Position numbers and translations under genes: made by a program. DNA of 60,000 nucleotides from assembly GCF_037975245.1 (NCBI RefSeq), contig NC_092576.1, forward strand, positions 19,990,111 to 20,050,110, written 5' to 3'. Under the pieces are notes generated by a model. That model did no database searches. It worked only from the letters and a program-made list of their open reading frames with translations, and was not told the origin of the DNA. Below, one piece after another: positions 1-10,518 of this stretch. How positions within the stretch are numbered: the first letter of the stretch is position 1; every line of letters begins with the position of its first letter. The DNA comes from Apostichopus japonicus. Lineage: Eukaryota > Echinodermata > Holothuroidea > Aspidochirotida > Stichopodidae.

Positions 1-261
1 CTTACTATAGAGATCAAACATGATGCTAACCAACTCGAAATCATTTGTGATTCCTAAAGCCGGATCTCGAAAGAGATACTTTGAACAGACTTTATGTTAA
101 TGAAATGGAGGTTAACGACAAAGGCAAATGAAGATACATATAAATGAAATCGTAATGAGTTGGAAAATCAAGAAGAGTGATAAAACTTTCAATTTCACCG
201 GGATTCGAACCCGGGCCTCCCGCTTTATATGCAGTCACCTTAACCACTAGGCTATGGACGC
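1..261 (-). mobile_element. tRNA-derived SINE-like element (3' end cut by window)
   Basis: Read on the minus strand from 261, the first 70 or so bases fold like a tRNA. The A box is TAGCCTAGTGG and the B box is GGTTCGAATCC, with a perfect T arm (CCGGG, TTCGAAT, CCCGG). An anticodon loop reading ATATAAA would give ATA (Tyr). The 5' acceptor strand GCGTCCA has no matching 3' strand, because TGAAATT follows the T arm. It is therefore not a working tRNA but the polymerase III promoter head of a SINE or a tRNA pseudogene. The non-tRNA body would run from about 189 to the window edge. It lies in the intron after the 600..322 exon of the CUB/YWTD gene, in the same orientation. Confidence 0.7.
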
Positions 262-321
262 TGATTGTATGTCCAGAGGTTCGAATATTATGTCATCCTC
301 GTTCAGGGTTAGTAGTAATAC

Positions 322-600
322 CTGAAATCTCTTGATCGGAGCGGTAATAAAACAGGCCTTCCAAAGCCGGCGAATTGTTGACAAGATAGACAGTTCTTAA
401 ACTGTGTCTACCTCTTTCGACATGGTACACTTTTGCGTCGATTGGATGAGACCAGAACAGGGCGAAACTGTCCATAGTGAAACCATGGAAAGCTGCAAAC
501 AGTGCGTGACGATACACCAGTTGACGGTCGGTACCATTCAGGTTTATCCTCTCTAGGTCAGCGGTGTCTCCTAGTGCATTTATCCAATAGAGTACATTGT
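322..600 (-). CDS. Exon 7: two YWTD blades, last exon in window
   Basis: The acceptor has a long pyrimidine run before CAG at 601-603. The donor is TTTCAG before GTATTA at 321. Phase 1 on both sides, 93 codons. With exon 6 it reads [16 protein letters not shown], then [16 protein letters not shown], then [16 protein letters not shown] and KVYHVERG. These are two successive class B repeats. The gene continues beyond the left edge, where the sixth blade and a C-terminal EGF-like or membrane region would be expected by analogy. Confidence 0.9.
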
Positions 601-3600
601 CTGAAAAAAAAAGAAGGCAATGCTTTCTTCATTGTTTATTTATATTGTTTCGTGTTTCTGTGAGTAAAAAAACACAAACAGATCACTAGTCAATACAAGA
701 CAGCCATTGGTCATACTAAGACAACCTAGTCGTATATATGGATCCATATATACCGTGGATGGATTGATGGGTGAATTGATGGATATATATGGATGGATGA
801 GGGAGGAATGGATGTATAGATGGATGGATGGACGTACGGACGGACGGACGGACGGATGGATGGATGAATTGATGATGGTAGGATGGATGGATGGATGAAT
901 GGATGATGGATGGATGGATGGATGGATGGATGGATGGATGGATGGATGGATGGATGGATGGATGGATGGATGGATGAATGGATGGATGGATGGATGGATG
1001 ATGGATGATGGATGGATGGATGGATGGATGAATGAATGGATGATGGATGGATGGATGAGGGAGGAATGGATGGATGGATATGTGGATGGATGGATGGATG
1101 GCCCGATGGACAGACGGACGCAAGCACGGACGCACTTACGGAAGGACGGACGGATGGATGGATGGATGGATGGATGGATGAACGGACGGACGGACGGACG
1201 GACGGACGGACTGACAGACAAACAAACAAACGAACGAACGAACGGACGGACGGATGGACGGATGGATGGATGGATATATGGACGGACGGACGGATGGATA
1301 TATGGACGGACGGACGGACCGATGGATGGATGGATGGACGGATGGATGGACGGATGGATGGATGGATGGACGGACGGACGGACGAACGGACGGACGAACG
1401 GACGAACGGACGGACGGACGGACGGACGGACGGACGGACGGACGGATGGACGGACGGACGGACGGACGGACGGACGGACGGACGGACGGACTGACAGACA
1501 AACAAACAAACGAACGAACGAACGGACGGACGGATGGACGGATGGATGGATGGATATATGGACGGACGGACGGATGGATATATGGACGGACGGACGGACC
1601 GATGGATGGATTGATGGACGGATGGATGGACGGATGGATGGATGGATGGACGGATGAACGGACGCTAATCAGATACTGGGTAAAATCATCAATAAACAGA
1701 CATATTTCGCTAACGTTGGGCGAGACACACAATTTTCATTCCAGTGTCATTCAGGCAAGGAATGGATCCTAGCATGGAGACTAATTCCGTAGTCAGCTTC
1801 AACCAGGGACTGTTATGGACTCTACAAAAAAAAATTGCCTCAACATACCATAAGGATCAAGCTGTAATGTCTTCACATCGTTTAATCCATCTACAAGGAC
1901 AACCAGCTCTGATCCGTCTGCCTTTGATGTCATTAAACTCTGTCTACAATTCCAGAACACTGATCTATATCATGTGTAGGTGAAAAGGAAAACAAAAGTC
2001 GATATTCCAGGAGCTTCAAAGTTATTGGAACGCAAAACTTTCAGATTTGCCGAAACATTTAAACGGAATAGAAAGCACATTCATCTTCAGAAAATTTGAG
2101 CAAAGTTCAATCGTTGCAAACTTACTTGTTGTTTTGTTTCATAATAGCAATAACAAGTTGGCATTTTCAAGCCTTGCATTTTCTCTCTAGTTAATAATAA
2201 CCTCCGCACTCCAATGGTTGTAATGTAAGTGCGTATGCAACACCGTTCCATCACTCAGCCTCTTAGTTTCATTACCCATCAAGAGGATTTCAGCCCCAAC
2301 TCCTCCATCACCCACTTCTTCGTTCTACTTAAGCCCTCGTTTTTTTTTTCTGTTTGTCTAATTATTCCCCATTCTCTCTTTTACAGTCATTGCTACCTTT
2401 TCTACACCCCTCTGCTCAGTGCATCCCCTGTAACCCTCCATCTCCAGCAGCCGTAGCACCACCTATTCCTGTCATCTAACTGTCATTTACTATATTCATT
2501 GTTCAACGTTCCAAATAATGTTAATATATGTACATCATACTAACATAACCAGGTGTATAGTATGCGAAAAAAAAAGGTTCATCTCGGCCTACCTATGATC
2601 CAAACTTAAAGTAACCGCTCGTGGGGTTTCACATCCGGAGTCTGGTGGAGAGATGTACTTCCTAGATGTGCCGTCGAGTCGTGACACGGACACCTCATGT
2701 CGACTAGAATCAGCCCAATACATCAATCCCGTTATGTAAGCGACTGCTATGCCTGACGGAGCTGTATAGAGTCAATGGAAGAACTTACTAAATTAAATGT
2801 ATGTATTGTAATTACCAACCCTATTCAAAGTTAAAATAGCTGGCACATATTCATAGCAGTAAATAATCAAGAGGTCCTCTAGACATCCAAACGATGATAT
2901 GTGATTGATAGAGGACGATGGTTTTGTGAGCTATTCCTTCCCTCATGAAGTCATGCACCTTAAAACACAGACACACACACAGGCAAACAAGACACTAATA
3001 TGGGACACTATACATGATAATACAAGTGTGTGCCTGTGTATTTGTTCCTAGACCTAGGCGTATTGCAATTCTTTGAGGCCAGCTTCTAAGGACTTAGTAT
3101 GATATATCTTTAGCGGTGGTCATATCGTTCGGTAGCATGGGAATGCGGAGAAGGAGAAAGAGAAAGATAAGGCGAATGCGAAGGAGAATGAGAAGCAGAA
3201 GGAGATGCCTTTGTAACATGGTTTTTCAAAGTCATTACTGTGTAATGAGGAGACGTTCTACATATATAATAATTACTAATACTCACTGCCTATATGGTCG
3301 TCAACGAGAATATCGTGGATGTCACCTTTGATATTTACTCGAGCAATAAACTTCTCTTGTATATCAGTGTAATAAAAGTAAGCTCTGATCGGATCAAATG
3401 TCAACGCGGATGGACGCGTCGATCTTGGCAGGGGAAGGTGTTGAATTCCTTTCGTGCTGAATCTGTCGAAACGGACAATTGAAGCAATGTCGGTTCCAAC
3501 GGCAGCGATGTATTCCGTTCTTGGTAGTACTGTAAGGAGAAAAAAAAAGAGGATTTCTCAATTATTTCTGATAAACAGTTTAATTGCAAGTGAACGAGGA

Positions 3601-6600
3601 AACATACATACGTTAAACATATTTTGATTTTAAAATAAGATGGATAATGATTCCAGAATAAACGTGGCAGATTCCAGTATAACCAGAGAACTTCTTAAAA
3701 CAATCTTATTCGTAACGACTTACGATATGAGACTTAAAAGAATGCAAACTTTATGCAATTTAATATACTTTTTGGCTAATTTGGGGGGTTTCCAATTACG
3801 TGTAAATAATTACGTGACTTAGCCCAATGATAGGCTATTTGTGATGGCTCGGAATACATACCTTGACTGTACTGAGCACTAAAACATGTTGCCTCAACTG
3901 TAGGCTACTTGTAATGGCTCAGAAGCATACCTTGTCTGTACCGAGCATTAAAACCTGTTGCCTTAATTGCAGGTTATAGTGATAGCTCAGAATACATACC
4001 TTGACTGTACCGAGCATTAAAACCAGTTGCCTTAATTGCAGGTTATAGTGTTAGCTCAGAATACATACCTTGACTGTACCGAGCATTAAATCATGTTGCC
4101 TCAACTGTAGGCTATTTGTAATGGCTCAGAAGCATACCTTGAATGTACCGAGCATTACAACCTGTTGCCTTAATTGCAGATTATATATAGTGATAGCTCA
4201 GAATACATACCTTGACTGTACCAAGCACTAAAACCTGTTGCCTAAATTGTAGGCTATTGTGATGGCTCAGAATACACACCTTGATTATAACGAGCATTAA
4301 AACCTGTTGCCTATATTGTAGGTTATGTGTAGTGGCTCAGAATACACACCTTGACTGTACCGAGCACTAAAACCTGTTGCCTCAACCGTGTTATCCGTTT
4401 GCATGTGGATGGTCAATTGGTTTGTCGTCGATAGAAAGCGAATCGGGTGCCTTGGCCAGCCAGGACCGTCATCGCAAAATATCGCTGGTTGGAATTCTGA
4501 CCCTGGCGTGGGATCAGCGATCTAGTAGTAATCAGTACCAGATTTGGAACGGACAAACAGATAAACGTTAAAACAGAGATATAGAAACAAATCAATAGTT
4601 ATCAGTAGAATCTGGTCTTTCGTAAAGTAAATTCTCTCGTCAGGGATTGGGTTATAAAATGAACATAGTTTTTGAGACATTTGCACGAAATTGCCCTTGT
4701 TTATATTGGTACAGAACAGTCGATTAATATATGACTCTTTCAACATTGCGCTATCTAGTAATCTAAATATATTCCTAAATGTATTGGTTGAGGTGTAAAT
4801 TATCGATGCGCTTTAGACGCTTGTAATACTGGTAGCATCTTTTTTGTGTCTTAAAACTATAAATTAAAACTTATTACTAGTTTTAATAGCAAACAAAATA
4901 GGTCTTCCATAATCAGGGTATAAGCGCTTTAATCGTCAAATAATACTAGTAATAGCCAGTAGTTGTTTTTTAACGCTTAAGCGACCACAGATGTGGGAGA
5001 AACCTGCAAGGGCTTATGGATTACAACTTACACGTCGGGTGGCTTCCAATTTAACATTTTAACTCACATTTGGAATCTTTCCAATTAAGAAAGTATCTCT
5101 ATTGCCGAGTAGCCTGCAACGAACGCACAAATTTAAGATAATACCTTATCATTGAGAGGTCTTAACAGGAAAATAAACAATATCGACGTTGTCGACTATA
5201 TATGGTAGCTATCAGGTATTTTAAACGTATTTATTAACCATGCATGTATATATTTACCGTGATTGAATCGTTGCAAAGACCGCCGAATTCTGCTTCGAGT
5301 TGAACATCATCGAACGTCAACTCGATGACTTTTCCTTCTGCAGCTTGTAAGTGCCATGTACAGTTAACATTGAAAGGATACAAATTTGGATATTCAGGCG
5401 ATGTAAATGTCCCCGTAGAGTTCGAGAGCGTGACATCACAGGCTGAATGTCAAAAAAATTAACATAAAGAGAGAGCAACTCATATCGAAGATGCATGCAT
5501 GGGTAAGGTTTAGGTGGGTGCTGGTGACGGGGAAGGTGGTAAGGGAGGGGTTATGATTTGAATGACAGCGTGGAAGTAGAGGGGAATAACAAGGACATAT
5601 GAAGCTAGGAATGTATTTGGAACAATACGTGTTTTAGACCGGGGATTAATTATTATGAATTAATTATAAAGTTTCAACCATTGAAGATTACAATTGAAAT
5701 TATCTCATGAATATGAAACCAAAAAGTCGAAAAGTGGAATGAGTTAAAGGCATTTTAATTCCATATGAGCAAATGAGATTGTTTAACACTAAAGACAATG
5801 ACATCAACCTTGAGAAAGAGTGCAGCCCATAGACCTTTAACATTTTACATTGCCATTCATCAATTGAATTTTATGTAATCAAATTGATTATGAACTTTGC
5901 ATACGGTACTTTGGGAACACAACGTTTTCCGTTTTTAGCAACATGTTGTGTTGCTATTGAAAAAATATTTGCATCAATATCTAAGTAAAGTAATTTTTTA
6001 AAAGGATTATCGAATCATAACCAATGAATATAAGTGATTCTTTTATGATGACCGTAATATCTATTTAACATTTAGATGACAGTGAACAGTATAAATAATT
6101 AAAAGTGTTTGTATTAGCATAAAATGTTAAGCCCATGGAACATGTCTGTAACCTCTTGGCTTTTACATGTGTGTATGTTCATGAGCTGGACAAGATTATA
6201 AGTTAGCACGCAAACACACACCTTTTTACATGCAGGTGAAAATGTGTGTGTTTGTGTTTTTGTATTCCATCCAAGGTTTTGTAAATGTAAAGTTTGACAT
6301 TTTAAGAATTATGTGTCCCTGCAAACGTAACATTTATTGGTAATTTAGTAATAGGATCACTTTGCAAAAATCTTCTTTTTTTTTAACTGTTCACCAGTCG
6401 GACAGTTTATATGTCATGCCAAAACAATTGGTTGTTGATGTTAAGTTTCTCATCCGTTTTAAAGCTTTCGTGTTGGTTCAATAGACAACAAAAGCCTAAA
6501 CTAGATTTGTTTCAGTCTTATTACTAATTAAGTTGTGTTTTACTACATGCTTGAGCAAAGACATCAATTTACTCAAGGCTTGAGTAAATTTAAAGGAATA

Positions 6601-7599
6601 CCATGGTATAGTTTGAGGGGGGGGGGTGGGAGTTTACGAAACCTAACTTGTAACATTACCAGAAAGAGTACTTTACATATAATCTCGATGCTGGTAAATT
6701 TAAATTTTGAGTATTTTTTTTCTTTTCTGAAAAACTGAAAAAGATCACTTAATGTTAAGGAATAGTTAAAGAAAGCCTTCAGGTATACTTGTCTAAGATA
6801 TAACATGTAAGGTTGTGTCATAAATTCTACTGTCCCTTAAGCACGAATGGAGATCATAGTTGTATTAATCCTTCCCTCTTATTTTCCTTTTACTATAGGC
6901 TCATCATGACAAAATTGTACCAAATGATTACGATTTACCATATTTTGTGATTTAACTTTGATTGATCACCTCTAAAGAAACGTTTTTTTTTTAAAGAAAT
7001 TGCTTGTTAGGGAAACATGTTCGTTTCTTACTAGATCTTGATGACCACTATAAAGAATACTTTCAAAGACGATATCTCCATCATATTTAAATTAGGTCGA
7101 GGTGTGGATTTATATCCGATTATCTTGAGTGTTTTGGCGACAGCATGGTTAAATTAATGAAGACCCGTTTTACATTCAAAGTATGCATGGCGATCGTTAT
7201 TTGATGTTTATCTGCCAAAACTTTTTGTATATTCTCAAATGTTTCAAGTATTGCTTGTTTTGTTTCTTGTTTTCTCGAATGAGTCGTGTAAGTGCCGGTG
7301 GCGTTAGTGTTAGGGAGGAGAGGGAGGGGATGGGCAGCATATATTCCCCTGCCCTCATCTTTAAAATTGTTTCATAAGATCCTCCGTCTCTGCTTCATCT
7401 GTAGTTTATATGCAATATGTAGACGGTATATTGCAAAAAAGAGCAAAAGTCTTGTAGGTAAAATTAAAATTAAGAAAAAAATCTGAAAGTCAGCAACCTT
7501 TTGCAAGGCTGCGGTAACCTTACCTTCTGTCGTGAGCAAATTTCCTCCCAAAGAGAAAAGAAATAAGAAACATTGATATAAATTTATTTGGTATTTCAT
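322..7599 (-). CDS. Signal peptide-CUB-YWTD propeller protein (gene span, seven exons, 3' part outside)
   Basis: Gene model joining 7599..7524, 5442..5258, 4521..4350, 3529..3287, 2761..2593, 1964..1849 and 600..322. The exon lengths 76, 185, 172, 243, 169, 116 and 279 keep one frame across all six junctions and give at least 413 residues. Order: signal peptide (about 1-25), CUB (27 to about 143) with four cysteines, then YWTD-type blades with signature motifs near residues 197 (YYTD), 240 (YWAD), 285 (FWNC), 325 (YWIN) and 368 (LFWS), spaced about 43 residues apart. CUB domains and LDLR class B propellers are extracellular binding modules, so a secreted or membrane receptor of the LDLR/LRP type is likely. 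Ligand and membrane anchor cannot be seen because the C-terminal part lies beyond the left edge. No orthologue is named. Confidence 0.85.
752..1668. repeat. Intronic TGGA/CGGA tetranucleotide array
   Basis: This is an interrupted (TGGA)n and (CGGA)n array with short ATATATGGA, GAAC and GACAGACAAACAAAC islands. It lies in the intron between exons 6 and 7. Open frames on both strands (WMDG and IHPS repeats) are by-products of the 4-bp period and not genes. A segment of about 125 bp starting with CTGACAGACAAAC at 1211 recurs at 1491. Confidence 0.95.
1849..1964 (-). CDS. Exon 6: YWTD blade
   Basis: It begins after ACATGATATAG, with one base completing an Arg codon, and ends at TATG before GTATGT in phase 1. 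The translation RSVFWN, then [15 protein letters not shown], then KTLQLDPY continues the blade pattern. FWNC stands where YWTD usually is. The previous exon ends LDH, so the junction gives LDHRSVFW, as expected for the family. Confidence 0.85.
2593..2761 (-). CDS. Exon 5: YWTD blade
   Basis: The acceptor is CTCTATACAG and the donor ATAG before GTAGGC; phase 1 in, phase 2 out. The translation includes [18 protein letters not shown], then [13 protein letters not shown], then [10 protein letters not shown]. The P-x-G-I-A-V...YWAD...S-R-L-D-G-T pattern is a class B repeat. The previous exon contributes the first base of the opening codon (Thr). Confidence 0.9.
3287..3529 (-). CDS. Exon 4: first YWTD propeller blade
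   Basis: The acceptor is CTCCTTACAG and the donor GTGAGT; phase 1 on both sides, 81 codons. The protein reads [16 protein letters not shown], then [18 protein letters not shown], then [18 protein letters not shown]. The D-P-x-x-x-x-x-Y-Y-T-D then I-A-R-V-N-I-K-G pattern is that of an LDL-receptor class B repeat (beta-propeller blade). It joins directly to the CUB exon, with no EGF or LDL class A module between. Confidence 0.9.
3840..4383 (-). repeat. 70-bp minisatellite derived from exon 3 end and splice donor
   Basis: There are eight units with spacing 70, 68, 69, 70, 72, 69 and 70 bp. On the minus strand each unit carries GGCAACAGGTTTTA, then GCTCGGTACAGTCAAG, then GTATGT or GTGTGT. These are the last bases of CUB exon 3 with its donor. 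The unit nearest 4350 is the real exon end; the other seven lie downstream in the intron. Most keep the donor, some with point changes. Confidence 0.9.
4350..4521 (-). CDS. Exon 3: second half of CUB domain
   Basis: It begins after TACTACTAG in phase 0 and ends CAAG before GTGTGT in phase 1. The translation includes [13 protein letters not shown] (the fourth CUB cysteine), [16 protein letters not shown] and [10 protein letters not shown]. This fits the CUB ending (S-x-x-N-x-L-x-I-x-x-x-TD...GF-x-A-x-Y). The acceptor has a weak pyrimidine tract, but the frame matches exon 2 exactly. The last 30 or so bases and the donor are the source of the tandem array that follows in the intron. Confidence 0.85.
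5258..5442 (-). CDS. Exon 2: first half of CUB domain
   Basis: The acceptor is ACATTCAG at 5443 and the donor is ACG followed by GTAAAT; phase 1 in, phase 0 out. The translation starts [18 protein letters not shown], contains [13 protein letters not shown] and [14 protein letters not shown], and ends GLCNDSIT. This matches the CUB pattern: Cys1, the G-x-F-x-SPxYPxxYP loop, Cys2 before a tryptophan, the I-x-L-x-F-x-D strand, and Cys3. NST, NCT and NDS are possible N-glycosylation sites. Confidence 0.9.
5443..7523. other. Intron 1 of the CUB/YWTD gene
   Basis: AT-rich sequence with short homopolymers, including a G run at 6617-6625. Nothing coding or mobile was recognised. Confidence 0.5.
7524..7599 (-). 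CDS. Exon 1: start codon and signal peptide
   Basis: The ATG at 7599 opens [19 protein letters not shown] followed by NLLTTE: a short polar start, a hydrophobic core and small residues, as in a secretory signal peptide. The exon ends at a strong donor, GAAG followed by GTAAGG, in phase 1. Exon 2 starts with the two bases CC, so the joined codon is GCC (Ala), directly before the first CUB cysteine. The frame is open upstream to about 7638 without another ATG. An upstream 5' UTR exon was not found. Confidence 0.7.
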
Positions 7600-10169
7600 G
7601 GTTGAGTTAATCTCGTGATCACTGCGACAGTTGCTCACTGTGTTGTAGACTCAAAAGTTCATCTTGTGTTGAACATCCGCATTCCAGGCTGGTCGAAGCC
7701 AAAATACCATATCAGTACCATAAAGACATATTCTTGATATCGTGGATCACTTTGGATACCGAAGGCCAAGTACCATAACCACAAATAATAAACGCTAGTT
7801 AGAAATATGTTTGTTTTTGAGTTGTTAACAAAGGACCTCTCTCGTCTCAGTGTTGAAACTGTAATGTACACAAATCAATGATATCTATCTAATCTGTATT
7901 AAGTACTTTGAAAGAGTCTTTCTTGAGTATATAATAATAAAAAAAAAACAGGTTGTTAACAATCCACATATCCACTAACTGACTTATATGTCATACGTTA
8001 GTTACAAACTCTTCCAGCTTAAATCTCTTCCTTGTTGACTTTTTATGTACCATTGTGTCTAGTAAAACGAACTAAGAAAAGGTCAACGATGTTAGCAATT
8101 ATCGGCAAGGTACAAGGGTGATCGGTGACGGCATGGTACACGGGTGATTGGTGTTGGTATGGTACAAAGGGTGATTGGTATTGACGTGGTACAGAGGGTG
8201 ATTGGTCTAGCTTGTAACCACGATACCGATACCGTAATTACCGAAATTGTGCACAGTAGACGACCTTCATGTTAGTTTTGTGAATGCATCTTGAAGGATT
8301 AGTTCAGGTGTCACAAATGTTTATCTTATATGAAAGAGGAAAATAAAAGAAACCCAATTGTGAAGAAATTATTCCAATATCTTGTTACGTTTAGGAGATA
8401 TTCCAGTTTAAAGTTCTATCTGATTGTGTAGAAACTGCTGAAATCAGACTAGCGGTAACGTCATATTCCTAAAAAGTCTTTGTTATTTTATTAAAATATT
8501 TTATAAGATTGTATGACTTACAACCAAAAGATACGTCAAGAGATTTCATATGTGTCAAGGGAAGTATTTGAGATTTAACATATGAAGAATGTTTGATTAT
8601 ATTTTTTAGATTTGTGAAAAACAAAAGTAATTATTTTTAATGAAATGTATTGACACATGTTAAGGAAGTGAGGATGTGACATCACACCCTCACAGTTAGT
8701 CTCTCTACACCAGTCATTTGAAATCTTCAAAATTTTGAAATCTTCAAAGTGTGATATCTCCTTAACAGAGAATGCTATCATCGTAGTTTCTTCACTATTC
8801 TGTTTGTCTTTTTAAGTTCTTTCATACAAAATTGACAAGATTGACACCTGAACCAATCCTTTAATTTACAAAAACTCCATCAGTTTCTGCGAAGACGGAA
8901 GGTCGTTTGAGGTCAATAAGAGGCAAACGCTGAAAAATCTTGTAATTCCTAAAACTGAAGCACGCAAATCATTGGTAGCTGAATACATAGTATGTGGATC
9001 CATATTAAATGATCACAAGGGCATATGTACCATATATTCCCGTTTAGAGAGATTACATAGCTTAAGCTACTTGAGGTCAACTTCGAGGACATATCTTGAA
9101 AATGTTCTAGAAACAATAATTCCAGAAGGGAAGCCTCACTAACTTTGGATTGAACTTGTTAAGTTCAAGAATGTCATGCTTTCTAGGAAGTGGTAAGGTC
9201 ATTCAAGTTCATCAGAGGGGAAAGTCTGAAAACTTCCTAAATCATCAAAAACTCAAAACGTAAAGCTTGACATGATGAACTTCTCACTGGGTGTTTGAAG
9301 CCATTTTATGGCAAATAATAACTATCAAGCCAGTTGGCTTACTGGTGTACACAGTTATACATGTACGGTTACAATAATTGTAATAAGTGTGGGAAATTAT
9401 TCTTTACTTTTTCAAGATATTTTACGAAAGAAAATAGGCGGTGGTCTCCGGTGCAATAAAATATAGTCTTGTGTGAGGACTGTTTGATACCCGTGGTGAC
9501 CGGACTAAGTATTTTGGGTTAATGTACAATTGCCCAGTTCTGAAAGAGAATGGTGTTAGTGGTGCTGTTTTTATGAGGAAATGCTCAAGTGACCTTTTCT
9601 TCAATGTCATATTGGTTGTTGAACAGGTGTCAGTTACGTAGCGTTCCACATTTAATGGATCCTTTTGAGCTACTCTACTGTATTTGACATATCACTTTAC
9701 CAAGTAATCAACAACTGTTCCTTTACCCAGCCCTAGATATATAACTCAACTGTAGGTATGTAACTGAGTCATTGAGGGACCTTACCTAATGCTGCAATCG
9801 ACTCCAGTTTTACACCAAATCCCAACCAAACCGAAATACCAGGACAACATCTAACGCCATGCGAACTGGCTACAAGGAGGATATCCACATACTTACAACC
9901 CTATATATAGCAGAAAACGAAAAAAGACGAAGACGGCACCCTTGGGACTCCGAAACATTTTGGGCACCATACTCAAACATGGAACCATTCCTTAACTTTC
10001 CCTTGTTCGCGTTACCACGTATTAATTGAATTAAAGAGACAATTAGCCTTTACCAACACCCTTAATGCCAAACCTATGTTCTCTCGCATTGACAAGCAGT
10101 TCTGGTGAAAACAGGAGGAAAGATGGCGAGCCTCACGGTTACTGACACACGGACATAAACACTGTCCTC
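7600..10169. other. Region upstream of the CUB/YWTD start codon
   Basis: It should contain the promoter and any 5' UTR exon, but no convincing TATA or initiator arrangement was found. Apart from the minisatellite at 8109 no gene or repeat could be supported. The open frames here are short and lack paired splice signals. Confidence 0.4.
8109..8210. repeat. 26-27 bp minisatellite, four units
   Basis: GGTACAAGGGTGATCGGTG, GGTACACGGGTGATTGGTG, GGTACAAAGGGTGATTGGTA and GGTACAGAGGGTGATTGGTC start successive units at about 8109, 8135, 8161 and 8188. Confidence 0.85.
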
Positions 10170-10518
10170 CAATTAGGAACTCGCAAATGAAATACAAGTA
10201 AAACAGCCCCCTCCCCAGTACAGTAGATAAACATACGAAATGTACTCGCGGTATAACATACACAGTCGCAAATTCTTCAGTGGTGTTTTAAAAGTGACAA
10301 ATATTGCACCATTTTGCATGTAAGCAAGCTGGTTGTAAATATTTTACTAAATTATTTACCGTTATCAGCTTAGCCGAACACCAGTAGCAATGCATATGAT
10401 TATTCTTTACATCTAAAACCAATCAATAATCAAACATCTCCTAAAATAATCATTACTACCAATACGTGAGAAATGATGATCTGTGTGTACACGGTACTGG
10501 ACTGAAACACCAGACGCT
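10170..10518. repeat. Dispersed repeat, copy 1
   Basis: It shares about 350 bp, in the same orientation, with 15311..15670. Common blocks are CAATTAGGAACTCGCAAA at the left, TACTCGCGGTATAACATACA, CCAGTAGCAATGCATATGAT, and GTGTACACGGTACTGGACT near the right end. The two copies differ by substitutions and small indels. No terminal inverted repeat or coding domain was seen, so its class is unknown. Confidence 0.85.

Noticed and set aside
189-261. Functional tRNA-Tyr gene
   Set aside because: The acceptor stem does not pair on the 3' side and the anticodon stem has mismatches; more likely a SINE head.
640-1772. Several long ORFs of [12 protein letters not shown] or RTDG repeats on both strands
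   Set aside because: They arise from the tetranucleotide array, open in many frames at once, and lie in an intron of the CUB/YWTD gene.
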